Assembly (NCBI GenBank): GCA_014323865.1
Contig: JACONG010000001.1
Coordinates: 284 to 64,283, forward strand
From: Rhodospirillales bacterium
Lineage (GTDB): Bacteria > Pseudomonadota > Alphaproteobacteria > SP197
DNA length: 64,000 nt
Reading direction: 5' to 3'
Shown: piece after piece, positions 25,123-34,256 of the stretch
Layout of the letters: each line of letters begins with the position of its first letter
How positions within the stretch are numbered: the first letter of the stretch is position 1
Notes under the pieces: generated by a model
What the model was told of the DNA's origin: nothing
Database searches by the model: none
The model's input: the letters and a program-made list of their open reading frames with translations, nothing else
Program-made: the position numbers and the translations under genes

Positions 25123-26967
25123 TTGAAAAGGACCCTGACAATCCGATCACTCGGCGAGGCACATGCGAAGCCCGCCAACGGCTTTCGCACCATCCTGAGT
25201 CTTCTGCCCTATCTGTGGCCGAAGGGTCAGACGAGCATGCGCGCCCGGGTCGTGCTGGCGTTGATCTGCCTGGTGCTGGCCAAGATCGCGATCGTGACCG
25301 TGCCGATCTTCTACAAGGATGCGGTCGACAGTCTGGTCTCGGCCGAAGAGGGCCTGATCGTCGCGATCCCGATCGGCGTGATCCTGGCCTATGGTGCGGC
25401 GCGCATCGCCTCGCTGGGCTTCAACGAGCTGCGCGATGCGATTTTCGCCCGGCTCGGCCAGCGCGCCATCCGCCGCATCATCCTGAAGGTCTTCCGCCAT
25501 CTTCACAGGCTGTCGCTGCGTTTTCATCTGGAGCGCCAGACCGGCGGCCTCTCGCGCATCATCGAGCGCGGCAACCGGGCGATCGAGCTGCTGCTGCGGA
25601 TCAGCCTGTTCAACCTGATCCCGACCGTGATCGAGCTCGTCCTGACCTTCGGTATCCTCTGGTACATGCTCGACTTCGCCATCGCCGCGGTCACGCTGGT
25701 CACGGTGGTGGTCTACATCGCCTACACGATGGTCGTGACCGAGTGGCGCATCCGCTTCCGGCGGCGCATGAACGACGCCGACACCAGCGCCAACACACGT
25801 GCCATCGACAGCCTGCTGAACTACGAAACCGTCAAGTACTTCGTGAACGAGGAGCACGAGGCAAGGCGTTACGACGACCGGCTGGCGAGCTACGAGGATG
25901 CGGCGGTGAAATCGAATGTTTCGCTCGCCGCGCTCAACTTCGGCCAGGCCGCGATCATCTCGATCGGCCTGACGCTCGTGATGCTGATGTCCGCGGCGGG
26001 CATCGTCGAGGGCAGCATGACGGTGGGCGACTTCGTTCTGGCCAACACCTATCTGATGCAGCTCTATCAGCCGCTCAACCTCTTCGGGTTCGTCTATCGC
26101 GAGATCAAGCAGGCGCTGATCGACATCGAGGAGATGTTCCGCCTGCTCGCCGTCGAGGCCGAGATCACGGACAAGCCCGACGCAAAGCCCCTCGTGATTG
26201 ACGGCGCAGCGATACGGTTCGATGGCGTCGATTTTGCCTATGACAAACGGCGACCGATCCTGCAGGGCATCGATTTCACGGTTCCCGCCGGCAAGAAGGT
26301 TGCAGTCGTCGGCCCTTCGGGTGCGGGCAAGTCGACGCTCTCCCGCCTGCTTTATCGCTTCTACGATGTCGGCACCGGTACGATCACCATCGACGGTCAG
26401 GACCTGCGCGACGTCACGCAGAACAGCCTGCGCCAGGCAATCGGCATCGTTCCGCAGGACACCGTGCTGTTCAACGACACGATTGCCTACAACATTGCCT
26501 ACGGACGGCCCGGGGCATCGCGCGAAGAGGTGGAGGAGGCGGCCCGGCTGGCGCGTATCCACGACTTCGTGACCGGCCTGCCCGACGGCTACGACACGAT
26601 CGTCGGCGAACGCGGGCTCAAGCTCTCCGGCGGTGAGAAACAGCGGGTCGCGATTGCCCGCACGATCCTGAAGAACCCGCAGATCCTGATCTTCGACGAG
26701 GCGACCAGCGCACTCGACACCCACACCGAGCGCGCCATCCAGGCCAATCTCAACGACATCGCGAAGGGGCGGACGACGCTGGTCGTCGCCCACCGCCTTT
26801 CGACCGTGGTCGACGCCGACGAAATCCTAGTGCTCGAGGACGGACAGATCGTCGAACGCGGGCGTCACGCGGACCTGCTCGTCACCGACGACATCTACGC
26901 CGGCATGTGGCACCGCCAGCAGGAAAACGGCGAGGAGCCGAAAGAGCAACACGCGCCGCTTCCGTGA
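25123..26967 (+). CDS. ABC half-transporter, ATM1/HMT1 family (exporter)
   Basis: The 614-residue protein joins a membrane domain of six helices (residues ~40-330) to an ATPase domain with Walker A GPSGAGKST, signature KLSGGEKQRVAIARTIL, Walker B ILIFDEATSALD and H-loop VVAHRLST. The segment SLLNYETVKYFVNEEHE is characteristic of ATM1-like exporters, which export glutathione-derived sulfur or metal conjugates. The first usable codon found is TTG 25123, with no strong ribosome-binding site, so the start is uncertain. Confidence 0.88.
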   Translation: MKRTLTIRSLGEAHAKPANGFRTILSLLPYLWPKGQTSMRARVVLALICLVLAKIAIVTVPIFYKDAVDSLVSAEEGLIVAIPIGVILAYGAARIASLGFNELRDAIFARLGQRAIRRIILKVFRHLHRLSLRFHLERQTGGLSRIIERGNRAIELLLRISLFNLIPTVIELVLTFGILWYMLDFAIAAVTLVTVVVYIAYTMVVTEWRIRFRRRMNDADTSANTRAIDSLLNYETVKYFVNEEHEARRYDDRLASYEDAAVKSNVSLAALNFGQAAIISIGLTLVMLMSAAGIVEGSMTVGDFVLANTYLMQLYQPLNLFGFVYREIKQALIDIEEMFRLLAVEAEITDKPDAKPLVIDGAAIRFDGVDFAYDKRRPILQGIDFTVPAGKKVAVVGPSGAGKSTLSRLLYRFYDVGTGTITIDGQDLRDVTQNSLRQAIGIVPQDTVLFNDTIAYNIAYGRPGASREEVEEAARLARIHDFVTGLPDGYDTIVGERGLKLSGGEKQRVAIARTILKNPQILIFDEATSALDTHTERAIQANLNDIAKGRTTLVVAHRLSTVVDADEILVLEDGQIVERGRHADLLVTDDIYAGMWHRQQENGEEPKEQHAPLP

Positions 26968-27055
26968 CGCAACCCAGCCATGCAGGCGTTTTTCTTGCAT
27001 CTTGTGCCGATGAGGGGTCCCATGACGCCCGGCACAGAGCGAGGGAGCGTGCCGG

Positions 27056-28246
27056 GTGCGTGGTCTTCATCTTCAGGTCTGGCTGGGCGTTGCCGACCTT
27101 CCGCATGCGATGCCGTTCGCGGTGCTTTACGGCTTGCAGGGCATTGCCCGTGCACTACCCCTGACGATCCTTCCGCTCACCGCGCTCGAAATCACCGGAT
27201 CGGCCCAGGAGGTCAGCCTGCTCTATTTCGCGGCCTCCTTCGTCGGCCTGGGTGGCAGCCTGTCGATGCCACTGCTGGTCCATCTCTTCCGACGACGTCG
27301 GGTGGTGGGCATGGGAACGGCACTCATCTGCCTCGCCGCGATCCTACTTTCGCTCGGCAACATCCATGTCTTCGCGGCGGGCCTGACGTGTTTCCTCGTC
27401 GGCTTCATCGCGCTCGATATCTCGTTCAACCTCTACCTGATGGACCACATCCCGCGGCAGGAGTTCAACCGTTTCGAACCGGTGCGGGTGCTTTTCATGG
27501 GATCGGGATTCATCATCGGACCGTTCGGCGGCGTGCTGCTGGCCCAGGCGTTCGGCAGGCCGGCTCCCTTCATGGCCATGGCCGTCCTGGCAACCGTCGC
27601 CTACCTCGTCTTCCTCTATCTGCGCTTCTCCGACAGCGAGGCCATCCAGGCCATGAAATCGTCGCCGCCCAACCCGTTCCGCTTCTTCCCGCACTTCTTC
27701 CGCCAGCCGCGCCTGCGGCTCGCCTGGCTGCTGGCCGTGGGACGGTCGAGCTGGTGGGCGATGTTCTTCGTCTATGCCCCGATCTATTGCGTGGAATCGG
27801 GCCTCGGCGACACGGTCGCCGGCATCATCGTCTCGGCCGGCTCGGGCGCTGTCCTGCTCTGCCCGTTCTGGGGCTGGGTCGGGCGCAAATGGGGTATCCG
27901 CAAACTCCTGATCATGGGTTACCTCGCCTCCGCCGTCGCCACGATCGTCGTCGCTGCGGTTGCCGCCAGCCCCTGGCTCGGCGTGACGCTCTTCATGGTG
28001 GCCGCCCTGGCCACCAGCATGGTCGACGGCGCGGGCAACATGCTCTTCCTGCGCGCCGTGCATCCGCATGAACGCGCCGAGATGACCAGCGTCTTCGCAA
28101 CCTTCCGCGACACCTCGCAGATCGGCCCGCCGGGCCTCTTCTCAGCCCTGCTTCAAATCTTCGCCCTGCCCGCCGTCTTCGTCACCTCGGGCATCGGCAT
28201 GCTCGCCATGGCCTGGTACGCCCGCTACGTTCCCAGGCAGTACTGA
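27056..28246 (+). CDS. major facilitator superfamily transporter
   Basis: The protein is about 396 residues and opens with a GTG start at 27056 preceded by GAGGGAG. Twelve hydrophobic segments are seen, beginning FAVLYGLQGIARALPLTILP, with a MFS-type loop HLFRRRRVVGMG after helix 2. No substrate motif is recognised. It ends MLAMAWYARYVPRQY, which closely resembles the stub at 31282-31347. Confidence 0.85.
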   Translation: MRGLHLQVWLGVADLPHAMPFAVLYGLQGIARALPLTILPLTALEITGSAQEVSLLYFAASFVGLGGSLSMPLLVHLFRRRRVVGMGTALICLAAILLSLGNIHVFAAGLTCFLVGFIALDISFNLYLMDHIPRQEFNRFEPVRVLFMGSGFIIGPFGGVLLAQAFGRPAPFMAMAVLATVAYLVFLYLRFSDSEAIQAMKSSPPNPFRFFPHFFRQPRLRLAWLLAVGRSSWWAMFFVYAPIYCVESGLGDTVAGIIVSAGSGAVLLCPFWGWVGRKWGIRKLLIMGYLASAVATIVVAAVAASPWLGVTLFMVAALATSMVDGAGNMLFLRAVHPHERAEMTSVFATFRDTSQIGPPGLFSALLQIFALPAVFVTSGIGMLAMAWYARYVPRQY

Positions 28247-28282
28247 CAGGGGTCAAAACGTGAGCCCCCACGCCAGAGTGTT

Positions 28283-28466
28283 GCCGAGATCATCAATCCG
28301 AAGGCCATGGCCTTTGTCGGAGCATCCCAAGACCAGCGCAAGTTCGGCGGTGGTATCTTCCACAACACGCTCAGCCCGGGTTTCGGCGGCACCATCGTGC
28401 CGGTCAACCCGAAGCGGGAGACGCTCTTCGATCTGCCCTGCGTGCCGCTTGTTTCCGAAGCACCCT
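28283..28466 (+). pseudogene. N-terminal stub of an ADP-forming acyl-CoA synthetase
   Basis: The translation AEIINPKAMAFVGASQDQRK, then FGGGIFHNTLSPGFGGTIVP and VNPKRETLFDLPCVPLVSEAP, matches the CoA-binding N-terminus of the acyl-CoA synthetase family. The rest of the ~700-residue protein is missing; homology ends just before the palindromic element at 28471. It differs from the synthetase at 3121-5271, so it is not a recent local copy. Confidence 0.7.
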
Positions 28467-28470
28467 GCCC

Positions 28471-28511
28471 GATGTCCCGGCTCCACGCCCTTCGGGCTAC
28501 GGCCGGGATGA
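28471..28511. repeat. nested palindrome (REP-like element)
   Basis: The outer arms TCCCGGC (28475-28481) and GCCGGGA (28502-28508) enclose a second hairpin gcccttcgggc. This TGTCATCCCGGC-type layout resembles palindromic intergenic repeats common in many high-GC genomes. It could also terminate transcription from both sides, because it lies between convergent genes. Confidence 0.55.
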
Positions 28512-28537
28512 CACGACCGCAGCGTTCGTATGCGCAT

Positions 28538-31168
28538 TCAGGCGAGCGACTTGTCGATCTTCTCGATCAGATCGGGCGACAGGCCGTCGCGGGCACGGAC
28601 ACGCCGGAGCTCGGCCTTCATCAGCTCCTGGCGCGCGCTGTCCTGGCGCTGCCATCGTCCCAGGGCATCGACCATACGCGCGGCGACATGGGGATTGAGC
28701 GCGTCGAGTTCGAGCAGTCGATCGGCGAGGAAGCGATATCCGGAACCGTCCTTCTTGTGGAAGTTGACCGGGTTGCCCATCGCGAAGGCACCGACCAGAG
28801 CGTAGACTTTGTTCGGGTTCCTTATGTTGAACGCCTCGTGGCCGAGCAACGCCGCGACGCGATCGACCGCACCCGGCAGCGGTGACAGTGCCTGCACACC
28901 GAGCCATTTGTTGACCACGAGGTCGTCGTTGCGGAAGCGAACATAGAAGTCGTCGAAGCAGGCGGCGCGTTCCGGCGCGTCGATGAGGCCGATCAGGACC
29001 AAAGCGGCCAGCCGCTCGGTCATGTTGTCGGCCCGGTCGTACTCCGCCTTCACCCGTGCGATCGCCTCGGCGTCGGCCGTCGCAGCATAGTAGGTCAGCG
29101 CGGCGCCCTTGAGTGCACGGCGGCCGGCCTGGGCGGCGTCGGGGCTGAACGGTTCGTCGCACCGGCAGGCGTTGAAGGTCGCCAGCCAGTCGTCGCGATA
29201 GCGTTGCCCCAGCGCTAGGCGCATCGCCTCACGTGCCGTGTGAATCGCATCGACGTCGACGGTCTCCATCTGGTCGGCCAGGTAACTCTCGGCAGGCATC
29301 GACAGCGCCTGGGCCTTGGCCATGGGGTCGATCCCGCCATCGGCCAGGACTGCACCGAGCGCCTCGACGTAATGATCGTCGATCGTGGCTTCGACGCCCG
29401 ACCGGATCTGCGCGACCATGTCGAGCAGAACCCTGGTGCCGTACTGCTGGCCCGCCTCCCAGCGCGCGAAGGGATCGGTATCGTGTGCCAGAAGAAAGGC
29501 GCAGTCCTCGTCGCTCAGATCGGTCTTGAGCCGGACCGGAGCGCTGAAGCCGCGATTGAGCGACGGCACCGGCGCGGCGCCGACATTCCCGAAACGGAAG
29601 GTCATGCTGTCCGAGGTCAGATTGAGCACGTGGCTCGACGACGTCACGCCCTCAACCGTCGTCTCCATCTCGCTGCCGTTCGGCCCGATCAGGCCGACCT
29701 CGAATGGGATGTGGAGCGGTTTCTTGTCGGGCTGGCCGGGTGTCGGCGCGGTCGCCTGCGCCAGTGTCAGCTCATAACTGCGGGTGTCGGCATCATACGC
29801 ACCGCTGGCCGAGATGACCGGCGTGCCGGCCTGGCTGTACCAGAGCTTGAAGTGGTTGAGATCAGCGTCGTTGGCATCCGCCATGGCAGCCACGAAGTCA
29901 TCGCAGGTCACCGCCTGGCCATCGTGGCGCTCGAAGTAGAGATCCATGCCCTTGCGGAAGCCGTTGCGGCCCAGAAGGCGCTCCATCATGCGGATCACCT
30001 CGGCGCCCTTCTCATAAACGGTCGCGGTATAGAAGTTGTTGATCTCGATATAGTTTTCGGGCCGGACCGGGTGGGCCAGCGGCCCGGCATCTTCCGGAAA
30101 CTGCGCCGAGCGCAGACGGCGCACGTCGTCGATCCGCTTGACGGCCCGGCTGCGCATGTCGGCGCTGAACTCCTGATCCCGGTAGACCGTCAGCCCCTCC
30201 TTCAGCGAGAGCTGGAACCAGTCGCGGCAGGTCACGCGGTCGCCCGTCCAGTTGTGGAAGTACTCGTGAGCAATGACACTCTCGATAGCGTCGTAGTCGC
30301 CGTCGGTCGCGGTCTCGGGGCTGGCCAGAACCAGCTTCGAATTGAAGATGTTGAGGCTCTTGTTCTCCATCGCTCCCATGTTGAAGTCGCCCACGGCCAC
30401 GATGTTGAAGATGTCGAGGTCGTACTCCAGGCCGTAACGCTCCTCGTCCCAGCGCATGGAGCGCTTCAGCGCATCCATCGCATAGGTGCACTTCTCCTGA
30501 TTGCCGTGCTCGCTCCAGATCCTGAGGTCGACGACACGGCCCGAGGCTGTCGTGAACGTGTCCTTGATCGAGCCAAGATCGCCGGCGACCAGGGCGAAGA
30601 GATAGCTCGGCTTGGGGAACGGATCGTGCCAGACCGCACGATGGCGGCCGTCGCCCAGATCGCACGCCTCGACCAGGTTGCCGTTCGACAGCAGGATCGG
30701 ATAGCGCACCTTGTCGGCATCCATCGTGACCGTGTAGGTCGCCAGCACGTCGGGCCGGTCGGGATAGAAGGTGATGCGCCGGAAACCCTCGGCCTCGCAC
30801 TGGGTGCAGAACATGTCCGACGAGACGTAGAGCCCCTCAAGCGCCGTGTTGGCCGCCGGCGCAATCGTCGTTTCGGTGACGAGCGTGAACGCCCGCGGCG
30901 GTTCATGAATGACCAGACCCGACGCATCGTGCCTGTAGGCGTCGGTGCCGAGCGCCTCGCCGTCGATGGCGACGGCATCGAGCGGGAGATCGTCGCCGTC
31001 GAGTCGGAACGGCCGGGTTTCGCCCTCGTGACTGGCCACCACGCACAACTCCGCGCGCACCTTCGTGGCGTCGGGCACCAGCGTGACGTGGAGCGCAATC
31101 GTCTCCACCCGATAGTCGGGCGGCTGATAGTCGCTGAGATAGATGGCGCGAGGCTCTTCGGTGCGCAT
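28538..31168 (-). CDS. pepN: aminopeptidase N (M1 family)
   Basis: The 876-residue protein starts at ATG 31168 (MRTEEPRAIYLSDYQPPDYR). It has the exopeptidase motif GAMENKSLNIFN and the zinc site HEYFHNWTG followed 18 residues later by Glu in LSLKEGLTVYRDQEF, then the long C-terminal helical domain of the E. coli-type PepN (TIGR02414-like). It removes N-terminal residues from peptides in the cytoplasm. Length is normal. Confidence 0.95.
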   Translation of the reverse strand: MRTEEPRAIYLSDYQPPDYRVETIALHVTLVPDATKVRAELCVVASHEGETRPFRLDGDDLPLDAVAIDGEALGTDAYRHDASGLVIHEPPRAFTLVTETTIAPAANTALEGLYVSSDMFCTQCEAEGFRRITFYPDRPDVLATYTVTMDADKVRYPILLSNGNLVEACDLGDGRHRAVWHDPFPKPSYLFALVAGDLGSIKDTFTTASGRVVDLRIWSEHGNQEKCTYAMDALKRSMRWDEERYGLEYDLDIFNIVAVGDFNMGAMENKSLNIFNSKLVLASPETATDGDYDAIESVIAHEYFHNWTGDRVTCRDWFQLSLKEGLTVYRDQEFSADMRSRAVKRIDDVRRLRSAQFPEDAGPLAHPVRPENYIEINNFYTATVYEKGAEVIRMMERLLGRNGFRKGMDLYFERHDGQAVTCDDFVAAMADANDADLNHFKLWYSQAGTPVISASGAYDADTRSYELTLAQATAPTPGQPDKKPLHIPFEVGLIGPNGSEMETTVEGVTSSSHVLNLTSDSMTFRFGNVGAAPVPSLNRGFSAPVRLKTDLSDEDCAFLLAHDTDPFARWEAGQQYGTRVLLDMVAQIRSGVEATIDDHYVEALGAVLADGGIDPMAKAQALSMPAESYLADQMETVDVDAIHTAREAMRLALGQRYRDDWLATFNACRCDEPFSPDAAQAGRRALKGAALTYYAATADAEAIARVKAEYDRADNMTERLAALVLIGLIDAPERAACFDDFYVRFRNDDLVVNKWLGVQALSPLPGAVDRVAALLGHEAFNIRNPNKVYALVGAFAMGNPVNFHKKDGSGYRFLADRLLELDALNPHVAARMVDALGRWQRQDSARQELMKAELRRVRARDGLSPDLIEKIDKSLA

Positions 31169-31281
31169 GGTCGGTCCTTTTTGGTTCTGTGCATCCTGTC
31201 CGATTCGGGGGAGACACGCCAAACGAAAGGCCATCAGGCTCCGACATTCCCGGATGCCGGGTGGCCCGCCTTCCCGGGCGG

Positions 31282-31347
31282 TTTTCCGGTGTCGCGGCGA
31301 TGCTGGTCTACGCCTGGTCCGCCCGCCACCTGCCGCAGGGCATGTGA
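31282..31347 (+). pseudogene. C-terminal stub of an MFS transporter
   Basis: The last 21 codons, FSGVAAMLVYAWSARHLPQ-GM-stop, align with the C-terminus of the MFS protein at 27056-28246 (SGIGMLAMAWYARYVPRQY). Nothing of the preceding ~370 residues remains; upstream is the pepN start region and a CCCGG-atg-CCGGG palindrome. It may be the tail of a lost paralogue separated by pepN. Confidence 0.55.
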
Positions 31348-31350
31348 CGA

Positions 31351-32577
31351 CTAGCCGCGTGTGGCCTGGAGCCGTGCCAGCGGCTTCTCGTCGATCGGGA
31401 TGTGCAGGATGGCGGCGACAAGGCCGAGACCAGCGCTGATCCACCAGACGATGTCGTAGGAGCCGGTGGTATCGTAGAGCCAGCCGGCGAGCCAGACGCC
31501 GACGAAACTGCCAAGCTGATGGCTCACGAAGACGATGCCGAAGAGTGTGGCCATCCAGCGCACGCCGAAGATCTGGGCCACCAGCCCTGTCGTGAGCGGG
31601 ACCGTGGCGAGCCACAGGAAACCCATGCCGGCCGCAAAGGCATAGATCGTGAACTCGGTCCTGGGCGCCAGCATCAGGGCCACAACGAAGATCGACCGGA
31701 CGAAATAAATCCAGGCAAGGCTGTAGCGCTTGGACCAGCGCTGCCCCGCCGCGCCCGCCGCCAGCGATCCCAGAATGTTGCAGCCGCCGACGATCGCAAT
31801 GGCCACGGCCGCAACGGTCGGCGCCAGACCCAGGCCGGTGACATAGGCGGGGAAATGGATGGTGATGAAGGCAATCTGGAAACCACAGACGAAGAAGCCG
31901 AGCGTGAGCAACACGTATCCGCGGTGTGCGGCGGCTTCACGGAGGGCCTCGACCATCTTCTGGTCGCTCGCGACCTCGCCGACACCGGCCGAGCTGCGCG
32001 GCAGGATAAACGCCAGAGGAATCATGACCAGCGCCGCTGCGGACAAGGCGAGCAGCGCACCCTGCCAGCCGAACATGTCGATCGCAAATTGGGCGTTGGG
32101 CGAGAACACGACCTGGCCGAACGAACCCGCCGCGGTGCCAAGGCCAAGCACGAGCGACCGCTTCTCCGGTCCGACAACACGCGCCATCGCTGCCATGGCC
32201 AGCGAAAACGTGGTGAAAGCAATGCCGAGACCGACCACAACGCCGGCGGTGACGTGGAACAGCCATCCCGCCTCCACCACTGACATCGCCCAGTTGCCGA
32301 AGGCGTAGAGCACCGAACCGAAGATGATCACGCGCGCCGGGCCGAAGCGGTCGGCAATGGCGCCGGCGACCGGAACGCCGAGGCCCCAAAGCAGGTTCTG
32401 GATCGCGAGCGCAATGGAGAAGGTCTCGCGGCTCCACATACGCGCCTCTGTTATCGGCTCGAGGAAAAGGCCGTAGACCGAACGAATCCCGAAGCCGATC
32501 ATCGCGATGGCGCAGCCCGCGGCGATCACCATCAGCGGCGTGCGCCATGTCGAGGCAGTGGGCTCGGTATGGGTCAT
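31351..32577 (-). CDS. major facilitator superfamily transporter (OxlT/MCT-like)
   Basis: The 408-residue protein has 12 predicted helices. GFGIRSVYGLFLEPITEARMW with SRETFSIALAIQNLLWGLGVP is typical of bacterial oxalate/formate- and monocarboxylate-type MFS proteins, and DRFGPARVI is the loop after helix 2. The substrate is unknown, but organic acids are common for this group. Confidence 0.87.
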   Translation of the reverse strand: MTHTEPTASTWRTPLMVIAAGCAIAMIGFGIRSVYGLFLEPITEARMWSRETFSIALAIQNLLWGLGVPVAGAIADRFGPARVIIFGSVLYAFGNWAMSVVEAGWLFHVTAGVVVGLGIAFTTFSLAMAAMARVVGPEKRSLVLGLGTAAGSFGQVVFSPNAQFAIDMFGWQGALLALSAAALVMIPLAFILPRSSAGVGEVASDQKMVEALREAAAHRGYVLLTLGFFVCGFQIAFITIHFPAYVTGLGLAPTVAAVAIAIVGGCNILGSLAAGAAGQRWSKRYSLAWIYFVRSIFVVALMLAPRTEFTIYAFAAGMGFLWLATVPLTTGLVAQIFGVRWMATLFGIVFVSHQLGSFVGVWLAGWLYDTTGSYDIVWWISAGLGLVAAILHIPIDEKPLARLQATRG

Positions 32578-32674
32578 GTCAGGATGCTTTCGGGCTGCAG
32601 TGCAGAAACGGTTGCCATCCTATCCGGTCAGACGGCCGAGGAAAGAACCCGGTTGTCCCGCTGCAACCGGCCGT

Positions 32675-32887
32675 TCAGCCGTCCAGAAGCTTCTTGAACG
32701 CGCGGCCGACGAAGCGCACCGGATGTTCTCCGGCCGGTCGCTCGGCGGCCATCTGCTTCATCGCGCGCGCCTTCTGCTCAATCACAGGCCTGGCGTTCTC
32801 GTCATAGAGCCGCTTGACGCCGGCCTTGACCCGGGGGTTCGTGGCGGCGTGCCGTGCGGCGGTCATGAGGAGGCGGCGCAAGAGCAT
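32675..32887 (-). CDS. small basic protein, unrecognised
   Basis: The 70-residue protein (MLLRRLLMTAARHAATNPRV, Lys/Arg-rich, helical) starts five bases after the stop of the DUF6445-like gene and is probably cotranscribed with it. No domain is recognised. Its basic, amphipathic helices could be membrane- or nucleic-acid-associated, but this is a guess. Confidence 0.5.
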   Translation of the reverse strand: MLLRRLLMTAARHAATNPRVKAGVKRLYDENARPVIEQKARAMKQMAAERPAGEHPVRFVGRAFKKLLDG

Positions 32888-32892
32888 GGTGA

Positions 32893-33543
32893 TCAGATCG
32901 GTGGAACGATGTCGGTGTTCAAGGCATTGGGCCCCGGTTTGAAGAAGAGCAGCAGGACCAGGCGGCCGTTCTCAACGCTGTCGCCAAAGCCGTCACCGCT
33001 GGAATGCCAGAACCACGGCCGGAACAGGATGCAACGGTTGAACTTCAACGGGAGCGTGAAGGAGTGCTCCCACTCCTCCATGTTTTCACCCTTGGCGGGA
33101 TCGAGCACGTCGATCAGGGCGTCGCGCGGCGTCGGCTTGCCGTAGAGGCGCTGGGCCTCCTCGTCGTTGATCGGCGCGCGATCGCTGCCGGTCCTTTTGT
33201 GGATGAAGAAATCCGTCCCGCCCTGCCAGTCCTCGTCACGGCTGAGCCCGATGATCCCGGCCCAGGCCGCGCCGGGATCGCAGTGCACCCGGCCCGACGG
33301 GCGCGGATCATCGGCCAGAGTTACGCGGACACAGCCGTGGGACTGCCCCAGCGCGACAAGCTGCTGACCCAGAATGTTCGAGAACATCGCCTCGTGATTG
33401 GGCCAGGCCATGGATTGCCGCGAGTTGCGGCCCTGGTAGTAGACTCCCTTCGGGGCCGGCGGGAAGTCGAGCCCGAGGGCCGTCCGGCGCGCCGCCGCCG
33501 GATTGTCGAAGAAGTCGTCGACGATCATGCAGGAGGACTTCAT
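32893..33543 (-). CDS. DUF6445-like protein, probable Fe(II)/2-oxoglutarate-type fold
   Basis: The 216-residue protein opens MKSSCMIVDDFFDNPAAAR. VHCDPGAAWAGIIGLS carries a His-x-Asp-like pair, and FRPWFWHSSGDGF with ENGRLVLLLFF carries a distal His and Arg, the pattern expected of a cupin-type non-haem oxygenase. Related proteins are found beside tryptophan-halogenase-like genes; none is seen here. It is likely cotranscribed with the following 70-residue protein. Confidence 0.65.
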   Translation of the reverse strand: MKSSCMIVDDFFDNPAAARRTALGLDFPPAPKGVYYQGRNSRQSMAWPNHEAMFSNILGQQLVALGQSHGCVRVTLADDPRPSGRVHCDPGAAWAGIIGLSRDEDWQGGTDFFIHKRTGSDRAPINDEEAQRLYGKPTPRDALIDVLDPAKGENMEEWEHSFTLPLKFNRCILFRPWFWHSSGDGFGDSVENGRLVLLLFFKPGPNALNTDIVPPI

Positions 33544-33549
33544 CGGCGG

Positions 33550-33777
33550 TCAGCGCCCCACGATATCGGAGATGTCGTTGATTTCGTCGGGCGTCATCGG
33601 CCAAGCCGTGACCGCGGCCGCATTGGCCTTCGCCTGCTTCGGCCTGGTCGCACCGCAGATCACGGTCGAGACGACCTCGTGGCTCGCAAGCCAGCCGATG
33701 GCCAGCTCGAGCGTGTTGCAGCCCATGCCCGCGAGCGACACGTAGAGACCCGACTCACCGAAGGTGCGGAATTCCAT
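33550..33777 (-). pseudogene. aldo/keto reductase with the middle deleted in frame
   Basis: The frame begins MEFRTFGESGLYVSLAGMGC, the N-terminus of aldo/keto reductases. It then jumps directly to LELAIGWLASHEVVSTVI and CGATRPKQAKANAAAV...DEINDISDI, the family C-terminus. About 220 residues, including the Asp-Tyr-Lys-His active site, are absent, yet the frame is intact from start to stop. It cannot be an active reductase. Confidence 0.8.
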
Positions 33778-33887
33778 GATCTGATCCCCGTCTGGCAGGG
33801 CGCATCCTAGAGCATTGGACGCGACGATTGAATCGCCGGATGCGGGGTGACAGGCCTCGTGCGTGAATCCGCTCTGCATCCAGGGAC

Positions 33888-34154
33888 TCAGAGCATCAGG
33901 TTCGTTCGCTGTGTCGCGAAACCCATGATGCTGACCAGCAAGGTTACCGACAGAACCACGATTCCGGGGCTGTCGCGGCCCAGTTCGACCGGGCGATCGG
34001 TGAACCGGCCGATTGCGAGCACGGCCGGGATCGTGAGCGCGATGGTCGCCAGCGCCGGACCGAGGCAGATGTTGACCGCGCGCTGCAGGAGATTGTGGCG
34101 GGCCGACGTGAATCGCGGTGAGGCCCTCCGGCGTATCGTGAGGCTCTTCATCAT
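33888..34154 (-). pseudogene. C-terminal remnant of a ChaA-like Ca2+/H+ antiporter
   Basis: The fragment from ATG 34154 has LLQRAVNICLGPALATIALT, then IPAVLAIG and VVLSVTLLVSIMGFATQRTN. This matches the last two membrane helices of the ChaA/y4hA family (RTNVLQG end). It stops at LML and lacks the N-terminal ~280 residues and the final helix. Confidence 0.6.
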
Positions 34155-34256
34155 TCGTCCCCTTCCTCGCCGACCAGGCAGAACCGATCGCGCGGGATTG
34201 CGCAACGTCCGGGTCCTGACGGTTGCCGCCACGGTCACACCGCGATAGGTCGGTGC

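Noticed and set aside
29240-31354. Long plus-strand frame of about 704 codons
   Set aside because: Shadow of pepN, which has the GAMEN and HEYFHNW motifs on the minus strand.
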